Positions 16,984 through 25,932 are shown, counted from the first letter of the stretch. The stretch is 62,401 bases of DNA from JBBQKG01 sp038326655 (GCA_038326655.1 JBBQKG010000018.1:1-62401), one strand, 5' to 3'. The notes: a model not told the origin generated them from the sequence alone. Translations and numbers: made by a program.

Positions 16984-17268
16984 CTAGCGGGGCGTTCGCA
17001 GGCCCGGGAGGGTCGTCGAGAGGACGAACCCGATGATGCCGCCGATCACGGCCCCCGCGAGCGCCGGTCCGATCACCGGGATCATCGCGTGGGAGATCTG
17101 CTCGCTGACGGTCCCGTGCCTCTGCGGCGTGACGTCGAGCGGCAACGAGAGCCAGAACCCTAGCCACGCGCCGCCGGCCGTGCACAGGCCGAACACCGCT
17201 TCGCGGAAGGCGATCCTCCGCGCGCGGCTGCGAAGGGTCTCTGTGCGACCGGCGTAGGCCACGTTCAC
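16984..17268 (-). CDS. Small membrane protein, two helices
   Basis: A 94-residue protein with hydrophobic segments at about 24-43 and 62-84 (the second is Gly-rich, A-G-A-V-I-G-G-I-I-G-F-V-L). A basic N-terminus suggests an in-facing start. No function can be assigned. It lies 21 bp upstream of the small basic protein and could share its transcript. Confidence 0.5.
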   Translation of the reverse strand: MNVAYAGRTETLRSRARRIAFREAVFGLCTAGGAWLGFWLSLPLDVTPQRHGTVSEQISHAMIPVIGPALAGAVIGGIIGFVLSTTLPGLRTPR

Positions 17269-17311
17269 CTAATCGGCCCGGGACGCGAACCGCTTTAGCC
17301 GGAGTAGGCGG

Positions 17312-18205
17312 CTAGGCCTGGGCCTGCGCGGCGGGCTGGGCGCGCTGGGCGTTCTCGACGATTAGGTCCACGAACCGGGGCCACAGCTGGGGCGGCAGGT
17401 CGTGCCCCATGCCCGGGATCTTCTCCAGCTTCGCGCCGGGAATCGCGCGTGCCGTGGCCTCGCCGCCGTCGGCCTTGATCAGCGGGTCGGCCTCTCCGTG
17501 GATCACGACCGTCGGCACGTTCACGCCCGCAAGCGCGGCGGTACGCTCGTCCGACGCGAGGATCCCGGTGAGCTGGCGCAGGAACCCCTGCGGGTAGTAA
17601 CTGCGGTCATACGAGCGCCCGATCACCTCGCGGATCTGGTCCTCGGGCATCGGGTAGTCAGGCGAGCCGATCATCCGGAACACGTTCACCTGGTGGTCGA
17701 CGAAGCCATCTCGGTCCGGGGGTGCGGGCGTGACGAGCACCGCCAGGACGTCCTCGCGCGGCTGCCCCACGGCCTGGTCGCCGGTCGTCGACATGATCGA
17801 CACCAGCGACAGCACCCGCTCGGGGTGCCTGATCGCGAGCGTCTGGGCGATCATCCCGCCCATCGAGACGCCGACCACGTGCGCGTCGTCGATGCCGAGC
17901 GCGTCGAGCAGCCCGGCTGCGTCCTCGGCCATGTCGTCGAGGGTGTAGCTCGCGGAGCTGTAGTCGCCGGCGAGCAGCTGCATCACATCGGGCTGCGGGC
18001 CGCCCTCGATCTTGCTCGACAGACCGACATCGCGGTTGTCGTAGCGGATCACGAAGTACCCGCGGTCGGCCAGCATCTGGCAGAAGATCTCGTGCCAGCC
18101 GAGCATCTGGATCCCAAGCCCCATGATCAGCAGGATCGCGGGCCGCGAGTCGTCGCCGAAGGTCTCGTACTCGATCTCGATCCCGTTGGCCTGCGCGCGT
18201 GGCAC
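17312..18205 (-). CDS. Alpha/beta hydrolase, serine type
   Basis: A 297-residue hydrolase. The nucleophile elbow is G-V-S-M-G-G-M-I-A-Q-T-L; an acid lies near G-E-A-D-P-L and the histidine is in P-G-M-G-H-D-L-P. The opening G-I-E-I-E-Y-E-T-F-G-D-D and R-Y-D-N-R-D-V-G-L-S-S are typical of carboxylesterase-like proteins close to the aclacinomycin methylesterase group. There is no signal peptide. The substrate is unknown. Confidence 0.88.
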   Translation of the reverse strand: MPRAQANGIEIEYETFGDDSRPAILLIMGLGIQMLGWHEIFCQMLADRGYFVIRYDNRDVGLSSKIEGGPQPDVMQLLAGDYSSASYTLDDMAEDAAGLLDALGIDDAHVVGVSMGGMIAQTLAIRHPERVLSLVSIMSTTGDQAVGQPREDVLAVLVTPAPPDRDGFVDHQVNVFRMIGSPDYPMPEDQIREVIGRSYDRSYYPQGFLRQLTGILASDERTAALAGVNVPTVVIHGEADPLIKADGGEATARAIPGAKLEKIPGMGHDLPPQLWPRFVDLIVENAQRAQPAAQAQA

Positions 18206-18235
18206 GAGCCGTACCCTACACCGCGTCGATGGGCG

Positions 18236-18526
18236 CTAAGGCCTGACCACGTTGCGCAGCTCGTAGATCTCCGCAGTGGACGGCCCCGCCGCCGCCTGCT
18301 CCCCGCCCACCTTCGCGATCGCCGGCATCAGACGGGAGTCGCGGAACTCGTTGTAGGCGTTCGCGGACTCCCAGATGTCGAAGATCCGCATGCCTCCCTC
18401 GATCGCGCCACCGGTGTGAACGATCAGGCCGGCAGGTGGATTGTCGGCGATGTTCATCTCGGCGGTCACGGCGTCGTACATCTCGGGCCCGGGGCCCTCC
18501 AGCTCGACCAGCACTCCGACCGGCAT
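18236..18526 (-). CDS. Small antibiotic-biosynthesis-monooxygenase-like (dimeric alpha-beta barrel) protein
   Basis: A 96-residue protein with the strand-helix pattern of the ABM/dimeric alpha-beta barrel fold (V-G-V-L-V-E-L-E-G, then G-M-R-I-F-D-I-W-E-S, then F-R-D-S-R-L-M-P-A-I). The conserved I-W-E-S-x-x-A-Y block is common in uncharacterised actinobacterial members. Enzymatic activity is not certain. It lies 30 bp upstream of the serine hydrolase and may be its operon partner. Confidence 0.65.
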   Translation of the reverse strand: MPVGVLVELEGPGPEMYDAVTAEMNIADNPPAGLIVHTGGAIEGGMRIFDIWESANAYNEFRDSRLMPAIAKVGGEQAAAGPSTAEIYELRNVVRP

Positions 18527-18564
18527 CCGATCCTCCTAGGTTGGGACGGCGAGGAGCGCCGAGT

Positions 18565-20076
18565 CTAGTGAGTCAGGCCGTACAGCTCGCCGTACTTCTG
18601 GCGCAGGTACTCGACGTACGGGCCGACCTCGATCGGGCCGCCCGTGACGCGCTCGACGACCTCCTTCGAGGAGAACTTGCAGCCGTGCCGGTGCACGTTG
18701 TCGCGGAGCCACTCGCGAAGCGGCGCCATGTCGCCGGACTCGATCTGGGCGTCGAGGCCGGGAAGCGCATCGCGGGCCGCGGCCCACAGCTGGCCGGCGA
18801 TCACGTTGCCGAGCGAGTAGGTGGGGAAGTAGCCGAAGGATGCGTCCGCCCAGTGCACGTCCTGCAGCACGCCGTGCGCGTCGTCGGGCACGTCGATCCC
18901 GAGGTACTCCTTCATGCGCTCGTTCCACGCGGCCGGCAGGTCGCGGGGCTCGAGCTTCCCGTCGAAGAGCTCGCGTTCGAGCTCGAAGCGCAGCAGGATG
19001 TGCAGGTCGTAGGTGAGCTCGTCCGCCTCGACGCGGATCAACGACGGCTCGACCTTGTTCACCGCGCGGAAGAAGGCCTCCGCGTCCGCATCGCCGAGCT
19101 GGTCGCCGAACGCCTCGGACAGCGTGCGGAAGTGGCGTGCCCAGAAGGGGCGGCTGCGGCCGACGAGGTTCTCCCACGTACGGCTCTGTGACTCGTGGAG
19201 GCCGAGCGAGCTGGCCCGCGCGAGCGGCGTCCCGTCGAGCGCGGGGTCGACGCCGTTCTCGTACAGGCCGTGGCCGTACTCGTGGAGGGCGGCGAAGATG
19301 CCCGCGCCTAGCTCGGACTCGTCATAGCGCGTGGTGAGGCGGATGTCGGTCGGCGCGAGCCCGACCTCGAACGGATGCGGCGACTCGTCCAGCCGCCACG
19401 AGGTTCTTGGCATCGGCAGCCCCTCGAGCAGCGCGTGGACCACGCGGCGCTGATCGCCGGCGGGGAACCGGCCGTGCAGCGGACCGTCGTCGATGCCGCC
19501 GGCCTGCTCGCGCACGGCCGCGACGAGCGGCACGAGCGCGTCCTTCAGGGCGGCGAGCACACCGGCGATCTCATCGGTCTTCATGCCCGGCTCGAAGTCG
19601 TCGAGCACCGGGTCGTAGGCGTTCTCGCGCTCGAAGCAGTGGACATAGCGGAGCTTCAGGTAGATGTTGCGCTCGAGGTGGGGAAGGAAGTGCGCGAAGT
19701 CCGACCGCTCGCGTGCCTCGACCCAGGCCTGCTCTCCGATCGAAGCCGCGCGTGTGAGCTCGGCCCGCAGCTCGACCGGCACGCGGACCGCCTTCTCGTG
19801 ATCGCGTCGCGCGACGCGGATCAGCGCCGCCTCGTCGGAGTCGTAGTGAAGCTCCTCGCCGTAGGGCTCGACCTCGTCGAGCAGCCGCCCGATCTCCGCG
19901 GAGGCGAGCTTTTCGTGCTGGACGCGCACGAGCGCCGAGAGGTGCTCCGCGCGGGCCTCGCCCCCGCCGGAGGGCATCATCGTGCGCTCGTCCCACTCGA
20001 GCAGCGCCTTCGCCTGCCCGATGTAGTGGATCTCGGCGAGGCGGACCTTGAGCTCGTCGAATGGTGCGTGGCTCAT
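18565..20076 (-). CDS. Carboxypeptidase Taq, M32 family
   Basis: A 503-residue zinc metallocarboxypeptidase. The zinc motif H-E-Y-G-H is at 265-269 and the third ligand Glu295 lies in L-G-L-H-E-S-Q-S-R. Both are exact M32 signatures, and the length is typical. It removes C-terminal residues from peptides in the cytoplasm. Its start codon overlaps the stop of the upstream menB gene by 4 bp (ATGA), so the two are translationally coupled. No functional link between them is known to me. Confidence 0.95.
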   Translation of the reverse strand: MSHAPFDELKVRLAEIHYIGQAKALLEWDERTMMPSGGGEARAEHLSALVRVQHEKLASAEIGRLLDEVEPYGEELHYDSDEAALIRVARRDHEKAVRVPVELRAELTRAASIGEQAWVEARERSDFAHFLPHLERNIYLKLRYVHCFERENAYDPVLDDFEPGMKTDEIAGVLAALKDALVPLVAAVREQAGGIDDGPLHGRFPAGDQRRVVHALLEGLPMPRTSWRLDESPHPFEVGLAPTDIRLTTRYDESELGAGIFAALHEYGHGLYENGVDPALDGTPLARASSLGLHESQSRTWENLVGRSRPFWARHFRTLSEAFGDQLGDADAEAFFRAVNKVEPSLIRVEADELTYDLHILLRFELERELFDGKLEPRDLPAAWNERMKEYLGIDVPDDAHGVLQDVHWADASFGYFPTYSLGNVIAGQLWAAARDALPGLDAQIESGDMAPLREWLRDNVHRHGCKFSSKEVVERVTGGPIEVGPYVEYLRQKYGELYGLTH

Positions 20077-20876
20077 GTGGAGACCCGCTCGCGAAAGCGC
20101 GAGAAGTCCGGCTCGCGCTTGTCGGTGAACGCGCGCACGCCCTCCTGGGCCTCCTCGGACTCCACGAACAGCCCGAGTCCCGTGAAGGCGAGCTGGCCGA
20201 TCGCGGCGAGGTGCTCGGTGTCGGCGTTGAAGGACTGCTTGAGGAAGCGCAGCGACGTGGGGGACAGCTTCAGCATCTCGTCCGCCCAGCGGCGCACCTC
20301 GGCGCGCAGCGCGCCCGCCGGGACGACCCGGTTCACGAGTCCCCAGCGCTCGGCGGTCTCCGCGTCGTATTGCCGGCAGAGGAACCAGATCTCGCGGGCC
20401 CGCTTCTCCCCCACCACGCGGGCGAGGTAAGCGGAGCCGAAGCCGGCGTCGAACGAGCCGACGCGCGGGCCGGTCTGGCCGAACACGGCGGTGTCCGCGG
20501 CGATCGAGAGGTCGCAGAGCACGTGCAGCACGTGGCCGCCGCCGATCGCGTACCCGTTCACTGCCGCGATCACGGGCTTGGGGATCTCGCGGATCACGCG
20601 GTGCAGAGTCTCGACCTCGAAGAGACCGGACTCCGACGGGCCGTAGTTACCCGTCTCGGCACGCTGCTTCTGGTCGCCGCCGGTCGAGAAGGCGCGCTCG
20701 CCGGTGCCGGTCAGGCACACGACGCCCACCTCCGCGCTCGCCCACGCGCGCTTGAAGCAGTGGATCAGCTCGTCGACGGTGCGCGCGCGAAACGCGTTCA
20801 GCCGGTCGGGCCGGTTGATCGTGATCGTGGCAAGGCCGTCTTCGACCTCGAAAAAAACATCGGTGAGCTCTTCCAT
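20073..20876 (-). CDS. menB: 1,4-Dihydroxy-2-naphthoyl-CoA synthase (MenB)
   Basis: A 267-residue crotonase-fold enzyme of menaquinone synthesis, which closes the second ring from o-succinylbenzoyl-CoA. The diagnostic MenB block is present: A-I-G-G-G-H-V-L-H-V-L-C-D-L, then F-G-Q-T-G-P-R-V-G-S-F-D-A-G-F-G, then W-F-L-C-R-Q-Y-D-A. The ATG at 20876 is preceded by GGAGGAGGCACC. No other men genes are in the window; the partner downstream is a peptidase. A paralogous acyl-CoA function remains possible. Confidence 0.85.
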   Translation of the reverse strand: MEELTDVFFEVEDGLATITINRPDRLNAFRARTVDELIHCFKRAWASAEVGVVCLTGTGERAFSTGGDQKQRAETGNYGPSESGLFEVETLHRVIREIPKPVIAAVNGYAIGGGHVLHVLCDLSIAADTAVFGQTGPRVGSFDAGFGSAYLARVVGEKRAREIWFLCRQYDAETAERWGLVNRVVPAGALRAEVRRWADEMLKLSPTSLRFLKQSFNADTEHLAAIGQLAFTGLGLFVESEEAQEGVRAFTDKREPDFSRFRERVST

Positions 20877-20947
20877 TGGTGCCTCCTCCTCTAGATCGGC
20901 AGGCAGCGGGTGGGGTATAGTCGCATCCGCCTTTAAGGGGAGGGCTC

Positions 20948-23587
20948 TTGCGGCAAGGCAAACGCATTCTTGGGCATCACCGCAGGCGGGCTTCGCCGCT
21001 CGCATTGCTGTTCCTGTGCGCGCTGCTCGCGGCTCCGGCACGCGCGGACAACCCTCCGGCGCCGCAGCCCACCGGCGCCCAGCCGCAATCACTCGTGGAC
21101 GGATGTCAGCGCGATCCCGCGGCGCTGATCGCCGGCGCGACTCCCGAATGGGCATACGTCTACAACACACCCTCCGATCAGCCGCCGCCGCCCCCGCAGT
21201 GGGTGAGCGGCGTGGCGAACTCGTTCAACTCGCGCTTCCAGGCCGTCCATACCTCGGGCGCGGACTTCGCGTTCGGCCACGACGCCTACGACTTCAACCT
21301 CGACCTGCTGCCCGACGCCCAGTACATGTTCCTGATCAGCGGTCATCCGGCGTCCGGCTCGGACCCGGCGACCGGCGGCTACGCCGGCAACGGCGAGGAG
21401 ACCGCGCGCCTTCACACCGAGGACGAGGACCTGACCGTGCCGCAGTTCGCCTGGCCCGAGCCCGGCGACCGCGTCACCGAGCTGGGCTCCTGGATCTGGG
21501 ACTGCGGCCACTGGGGCACGCCCACGAACGTCTTCAGCCCCGACTACGACCTGCCGCACGAGGGCCAGCCGTGCCCCAGCTTTTTCGCTCCCGATCCCTC
21601 CCAATGCACGATCAGCGGCGAGCGCACGGAGTTTCACCCGTACCGCGTCCTGTTCGACCAGCGCAAGCAGAGCCCCAACAGCCCGTCCGGCGAGAACCAG
21701 GCGGCGCTGTTCATCTCGACCGACAAGACCCGGGCCGGGAAGACGACCGACTGCGCGCACAAGCACCCGCCGCCGCCGAGCCTGGTGCTGCCGAACCCGG
21801 TCGCCTACCCACCCGACTTCGCGGCCTGCATCGAGACCGAGCCGAACTGGCAGGACGTGACCGGCGACTACTCCTTCCTCGTGCCGGCGCCCGCGAAGCC
21901 GACGCCGGACGCGCGCTTGGTGTTCCGCGCCGTGGACAAGGGCTCGGTGAATGCGCCGGCGCCCACGCTCACCGCGGAGGGCGACGCCGTCCGCGTGACG
22001 GTCCACCTCGACTCGGCGCAGAACGAGCGTGTCGTGCTGGCCGATCAGGTGTTCGTCGGCTGGGACACGGTCCCGGCCGCGAGCGTGCCGGCGCACCTGC
22101 GCGTCACCTTCGACCGGCTCGACATCCACCGGGCGATGGACCCGGGCTGCTCCCGCACCGAGCCGGTGCCCGGTTGCGAGAACCAGTCGACGCGACAGAA
22201 CCAGGCCACGACGGCGCCGGGTGACTGGAACCTGTGGCTCGACGTGAACGGGATCTGGGACCACTGGCCGAGCGCCGCGCCGGGGCGGCCGCCGGTCGAG
22301 TTCCTTCCCAACGACGGCGACCAGCTACCCGGCTCGCAGTCGATCGACCTCTACGTCCCACCCGGCAAGGGCTGGCGCCTGTTCGTGCACGGCCGCGAGT
22401 GCGACCTGAACGGCATCGACCCGGCGCGACCACTGGCCGACTGCCCCACCAACGACGAGGTCGCCGACGACAACGACGTCCCCGGCCTGATCCTCGACAC
22501 CTATACGTCGGCAGACGCCTCGCTCGGCACGCACACATCGAACGGGCAGACGCACACGAGCGACCCGACCTCCACCTGTCCCGACACGAATACCAGCGGC
22601 TGCTACAGCGTCACCTACACCGTCACGCGCGTGAACGACGACGCATCGCGCGTGAGGCTGCCCGATCTCGCTGTCACGAAGACCGACGCGCCGGATCCGG
22701 TGTTCGTGGGCAACCAGCTCACCTATGACGTGAACGTGAGAAACAACGGCGCCGCGACGGCGGGGGGCGTGACACTCGCAGACCAGCTGCCGGCCGGGGT
22801 CGCCTTCGCCTCCGCCACGCCGTCGCAGGGAAGCTGCGCGGAGTCGGGCGGCACCGTCACCTGCCAGATCGGAACGCTGGGAAGCGGCGAGAGCGCGAGC
22901 GTCCAGGTGAAGGTGATTCCGCAACAGGGCGGGACGATCACGAACGTCGCCTCGGTCACCTCGAACGAGGACGACGCCAACAGCGCCGACAACATCGCGC
23001 GGGAGGACACGACCGTGCTCGCTCGCTACGCGCGGCCCAAGGGCGCGACCCCGACGCGGGTCTCGCTGGTGCCCGCCTACAAGCCATGCACCGCCCCGAA
23101 CACGACGCACGGCGCACCGCTTTCATTCGGGTCCTGCCGCGCGCCGGCGCAGCGGTCGGCGAGCCTCACCGTCGGCACGTTCGACGCGAACGGCAACGAG
23201 GCGAACTCGATCGGGTCGGTGAGGTTCGACGTGGTGCCGGGTGACGTGAACGAGACGGTCTCGGTGAGCGACGTCCGCAACTCGGTCGACCTCTCCGACT
23301 ACACCGGCCAGCTTCAGGAGAGCGCGACCGTCCGAATCACCGACCGCGCAAACAGCCTGGGCGACGACCAGGGGACGGTCACCGACCTGGACTTCGGCGC
23401 AGCCGTTCCCTGCGCGTTCACCTCGGACCCGAACACCGGCGCGACGTGCGCCCTCTCGACCAGCTTCGATGCGCTCGCGCCCGGCGCGGTGGTCGCCGGC
23501 GAGCGCGCGATCTGGCAGCTCGGCCAGGTACAGCTGCTCGATGCCTCCAACACGCCCTTCGCCGTACAGGGCGTGTTCGTTCCCTGA
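20948..23587 (+). CDS. Large secreted protein with a DUF11 repeat
   Basis: An 879-residue exported protein. TTG is the best start (AGGGGAGG lies just upstream), followed by a basic region and signal peptide ending near A-R-A-D-N. Residues about 30-560 form an unrecognised Trp-, Cys- and Pro-rich region. A DUF11 domain, used by surface proteins as a beta-sandwich spacer, covers about 570-690 (L-A-V-T-K-T-D-A-P-D-P-V-F-V-G). The rest is another beta-rich region. No sortase motif or membrane anchor is visible. It may be a released or wall-associated protein. Confidence 0.75.
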   Translation: MRQGKRILGHHRRRASPLALLFLCALLAAPARADNPPAPQPTGAQPQSLVDGCQRDPAALIAGATPEWAYVYNTPSDQPPPPPQWVSGVANSFNSRFQAVHTSGADFAFGHDAYDFNLDLLPDAQYMFLISGHPASGSDPATGGYAGNGEETARLHTEDEDLTVPQFAWPEPGDRVTELGSWIWDCGHWGTPTNVFSPDYDLPHEGQPCPSFFAPDPSQCTISGERTEFHPYRVLFDQRKQSPNSPSGENQAALFISTDKTRAGKTTDCAHKHPPPPSLVLPNPVAYPPDFAACIETEPNWQDVTGDYSFLVPAPAKPTPDARLVFRAVDKGSVNAPAPTLTAEGDAVRVTVHLDSAQNERVVLADQVFVGWDTVPAASVPAHLRVTFDRLDIHRAMDPGCSRTEPVPGCENQSTRQNQATTAPGDWNLWLDVNGIWDHWPSAAPGRPPVEFLPNDGDQLPGSQSIDLYVPPGKGWRLFVHGRECDLNGIDPARPLADCPTNDEVADDNDVPGLILDTYTSADASLGTHTSNGQTHTSDPTSTCPDTNTSGCYSVTYTVTRVNDDASRVRLPDLAVTKTDAPDPVFVGNQLTYDVNVRNNGAATAGGVTLADQLPAGVAFASATPSQGSCAESGGTVTCQIGTLGSGESASVQVKVIPQQGGTITNVASVTSNEDDANSADNIAREDTTVLARYARPKGATPTRVSLVPAYKPCTAPNTTHGAPLSFGSCRAPAQRSASLTVGTFDANGNEANSIGSVRFDVVPGDVNETVSVSDVRNSVDLSDYTGQLQESATVRITDRANSLGDDQGTVTDLDFGAAVPCAFTSDPNTGATCALSTSFDALAPGAVVAGERAIWQLGQVQLLDASNTPFAVQGVFVP

Positions 23588-23593
23588 TCCGGG

Positions 23594-24088
23594 TCAGTCG
23601 GGCGCGACTCCACCGATCGCCGGCTTTGCGTTCGCGTAGCGCTTGAGGCCGGAGCGGATGCTGGCGGCATCCGCCAGCATCCGTCGGGCGGCCTGCTCGC
23701 CCGGGTGCCTTGCGCGGAGGCGCACCGCGCGCCGCAGGTCGCGTAACACCTGCGTGCGGAGCAGTTGTAGCCGCGGGTCCCGAGGCTCCAGGCCGCCTAC
23801 CAGCGGCAGCAGGCGCCGCAGCGAACGCGTGTCCTCGGGCCGCGCAGCACCATGGACGAGCAGCACGGATGCACCGGTGTTGAGGTCGCTGGCGGCGGTT
23901 GCGATTTGCACGAACGCGTGGCGATCCGCGGCCGCGATCGATTCGAGGCCGCCCCGCTCGTCCTCTTCGCCCCGGCTCTCCTCCGACGCCTGCTGGGCGT
24001 GGCGTTCGGTCGTCTGCGCCGGGCGGTTGTCGCCTCCGCAGCCGCCGAGGAGCACGAGCGCCACCAGGGCCGCGATCCGGACGCTCAC
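23594..24088 (-). CDS. Predicted lipoprotein of unknown function
   Basis: A 164-residue protein with a lipobox, L-V-L-L-G-G-C, placing the lipidated Cys at 17. An acidic, Glu/Gln-rich linker follows, then an Arg/Leu-rich helical region from about 60. It is probably a cell-surface lipoprotein; I recognise no family. Its start overlaps the stop of the upstream SDR gene by 4 bp, so they share a transcript. Confidence 0.65.
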   Translation of the reverse strand: MSVRIAALVALVLLGGCGGDNRPAQTTERHAQQASEESRGEEDERGGLESIAAADRHAFVQIATAASDLNTGASVLLVHGAARPEDTRSLRRLLPLVGGLEPRDPRLQLLRTQVLRDLRRAVRLRARHPGEQAARRMLADAASIRSGLKRYANAKPAIGGVAPD

Positions 24089-24831
24089 GCCATCGTCAGG
24101 CCGCCGCTCACCGACAGCGTCTGCCCCGTGATGAAGTGGGATTCGTCGGAGGCGAAGAAGGAGACCGCGTGTGCGACGTCCTCCGGCATGCCGAGCCGCT
24201 TCATCGGGACGGCGCGCGTCATCGCATCGATGATCTTCTCGCCCTGCCCGCGGGCGACCTCGGCCAGCATCGGCGTGTCGGTCGGGCCGGGGCAGACGGT
24301 GTTCGCCGTCACGCCCGTGCGGGCGGCCTCTCGCGCGATCGTCTTCGTGAACGCGATCACGGCTCCCTTCGCGCCGGAGTAAACGGACTCGAAGGAGGAG
24401 CCGACCCGCCCGGCGTCGGAGCCGATGTTCACGATCCGGCCCCAGCCCTTGTCGATCATGTCCGGGAGCGTCGCCCTCGTCATGCGCAGGCAGCCTTTGT
24501 AGTTCACCTCGATCACGCGGTCCCAGAACGGCTCGTCAGTCTCCACGAAGGGGCGCATCTCGTCCCAGCCCGCGTTGTTGACGAGGATCTCGACGGGACC
24601 GAGCAGGCCGAGCGTCTCCTCGACGGCATTCGTCACCGACCCGCCGTCGGTCACGTCGAGGGGAAGCGCGACAGCGCGCCCGCCGAGCTCCTCGATCGCG
24701 GTCACGGTCTCGGCCGCGTCGTCCGCGCGGATGTCGCCGACGGCGACCGCGTCACCGAGCTCGGCGAGGCGCAGCGCGATCGCGCGGCCGATCCCGCGCC
24801 CGGCGCCGGTGACGAATGCGACTCGTGCCAT
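24085..24831 (-). CDS. Short-chain dehydrogenase/reductase (FabG/BadH-like)
   Basis: A 248-residue classical SDR. The cofactor site is V-T-G-A-G-R-G-I-G-R, followed by N-N-A-G. The catalytic residues are Ser in I-V-N-I-G-S-D-A and Tyr/Lys in V-Y-S-G-A-K-G. It resembles 3-oxoacyl-ACP reductases and the BadH-type cyclic hydroxyacyl-CoA dehydrogenases. The ATG at 24831 is chosen because the Rossmann strand starts right after it. It is coupled to the lipoprotein gene. Confidence 0.92.
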   Translation of the reverse strand: MARVAFVTGAGRGIGRAIALRLAELGDAVAVGDIRADDAAETVTAIEELGGRAVALPLDVTDGGSVTNAVEETLGLLGPVEILVNNAGWDEMRPFVETDEPFWDRVIEVNYKGCLRMTRATLPDMIDKGWGRIVNIGSDAGRVGSSFESVYSGAKGAVIAFTKTIAREAARTGVTANTVCPGPTDTPMLAEVARGQGEKIIDAMTRAVPMKRLGMPEDVAHAVSFFASDESHFITGQTLSVSGGLTMA

Positions 24832-24850
24832 GGGGCGTATTCTGCCCTGG

Positions 24851-25174
24851 ATGGACACCTTTCTCGCGATCGTGAGCAGAAGGGAGGTCCGGGAGTACCT
24901 GCAGGGCTCGGGCCCGACGTCGTTCGACGCGGGTCGTGCCGCCCAGAACATGATGCTGACCGCCTGGAACGGCGGGATCGGGTCGTGCCCGAACGGAACG
25001 CCGGACCGCGGCGCGGTCTCCGAGCTGCTCGGCTTACGGGACGGTGAAAAGCCGGCGATCATCCTCACGTTCGGCTACCCGGCCCGGCCGGTCGACCCGG
25101 AGTCGCGCTCGCCGGAGGAGTGGATCGAGCGCGCCAACCGCAAGCCGTTCGACGAGGTCGTCGAGACGGCCTAG
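24851..25174 (+). pseudogene. Nitroreductase-family gene lacking its central part
   Basis: The 107-residue product starts like a nitroreductase (M-D-T-F-L-A-I-V-S-R-R-E-V-R-E-Y). It jumps directly to the late region (T-S-F-D-A-G-R-A-A-Q-N-M-M-L-T-A-W, then F-G-Y-P-A-R-P-V-D-P-E-S-R) and ends normally. About 60-70 residues expected between them, including most of the FMN site, are missing, yet the frame is intact. It is probably non-functional, or a very reduced relative. It lies divergent from the SDR gene with a 19-bp gap. Confidence 0.7.
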
Positions 25175-25653
25175 CCGGGCTCGCCGGCGATCAGCTCCAT
25201 CAGCAGGCCCTCCCGCCAGGTGCCGTCCGGCGCTCGCTCGTACATGTGCATGACGCCGACCGGCCTGAAGCCGACCGCCGTGTAGCAGCGGATCGCCCGC
25301 TCGTTGTCGACGGCCGGGTCGATCGTGAGCCGGTGGTGCCCGCGCTCCGCGACCAGATGATCGACCACGAGGCGAAGCGCCTCGCGTCCCAGCCCGCGAC
25401 CGTGGTGGGCGGTCGCGAGCGAGATGTCGAGGCCCGCGTGGCGGTAGTCGGGCTCGGGCTCCTCGACGATCTCGATCACGCCGGCCACCTCGCCGTCCAC
25501 CTCGATCGCGAGCGCTTCGACCCGCGGGTCCTGGAGCAGCTCGCCACGCAGCTCGGCCGAGTCGTACTCGCCCCACCACCGCGCGACCTCCGGCTCCCTC
25601 AGCATCGCAAGCAGTGGCGGCAGGTCCGCCTCGCTCACGGGTCGCACCAGCAA
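25171..25653 (-). CDS. GNAT N-acetyltransferase with an uncertain start
   Basis: About 160 residues with the GNAT core: R-P-V-S-E-A-D-L-P-P, the acetyl-CoA loop H-H-G-R-G-L-G-R-E-A-L-R, and N-E-R-A-I-R-C-Y-T-A-V-G-F-R-P-V-G. It resembles the aminoglycoside 6'-acetyltransferase-like branch. The TTG at 25653 is the first recognised start, with GGAG 7 nt before it. Family similarity extends seven residues further, to an ATA at 25672-25674 that overlaps the upstream stop (ATAG). The original start may have been an ATG now mutated. The 3' end overlaps the nitroreductase remnant by 4 bp. Confidence 0.8.
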   Translation of the reverse strand: MLVRPVSEADLPPLLAMLREPEVARWWGEYDSAELRGELLQDPRVEALAIEVDGEVAGVIEIVEEPEPDYRHAGLDISLATAHHGRGLGREALRLVVDHLVAERGHHRLTIDPAVDNERAIRCYTAVGFRPVGVMHMYERAPDGTWREGLLMELIAGEPG

Positions 25654-25670
25654 GCGTTCGCTCCGGAGCT

Positions 25671-25919
25671 CTATGCGCGCTCCAGGACGATCACCGGGAT
25701 GTCCCGCTCGGTCTTGCGCTGGCAGTCCTCGTAGGGCGCATAGACTTCGACATAGATCAGCGGGCTGGTGTGCCGCTTGCCGCTCTTTCGGCCGACATGG
25801 TCGAGCAGCAACACCGGCGAGCCGCGAAACTTGCCCCCGAGGCGCCCCCCGCTCAGGCGGTAGAGGTGCACGTGTGCCTGCGTGAACTGCTGCCAGGCCC
25901 TCCAGCCGAGCCGGTTCAT
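25671..25919 (-). pseudogene. F420-type nitroreductase gene lacking its central part
   Basis: The 82-residue product opens like the deazaflavin-dependent (F420) nitroreductases (A-H-V-H-L-Y-R-L-S-G-G, then L-L-D-H-V-G-R-K-S-G-K-R). After S-P-L-I-Y it jumps to the family's last block (Y-E-D-C-Q-R-K-T-E-R-D-I-P-V-I-V). About 50-60 residues that normally form the rest of the cofactor barrel are absent, without a frameshift. It is probably inactive. The downstream GNAT begins at its stop codon. Confidence 0.7.
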
Positions 25920-25932
25920 GCGCCAATCATCC

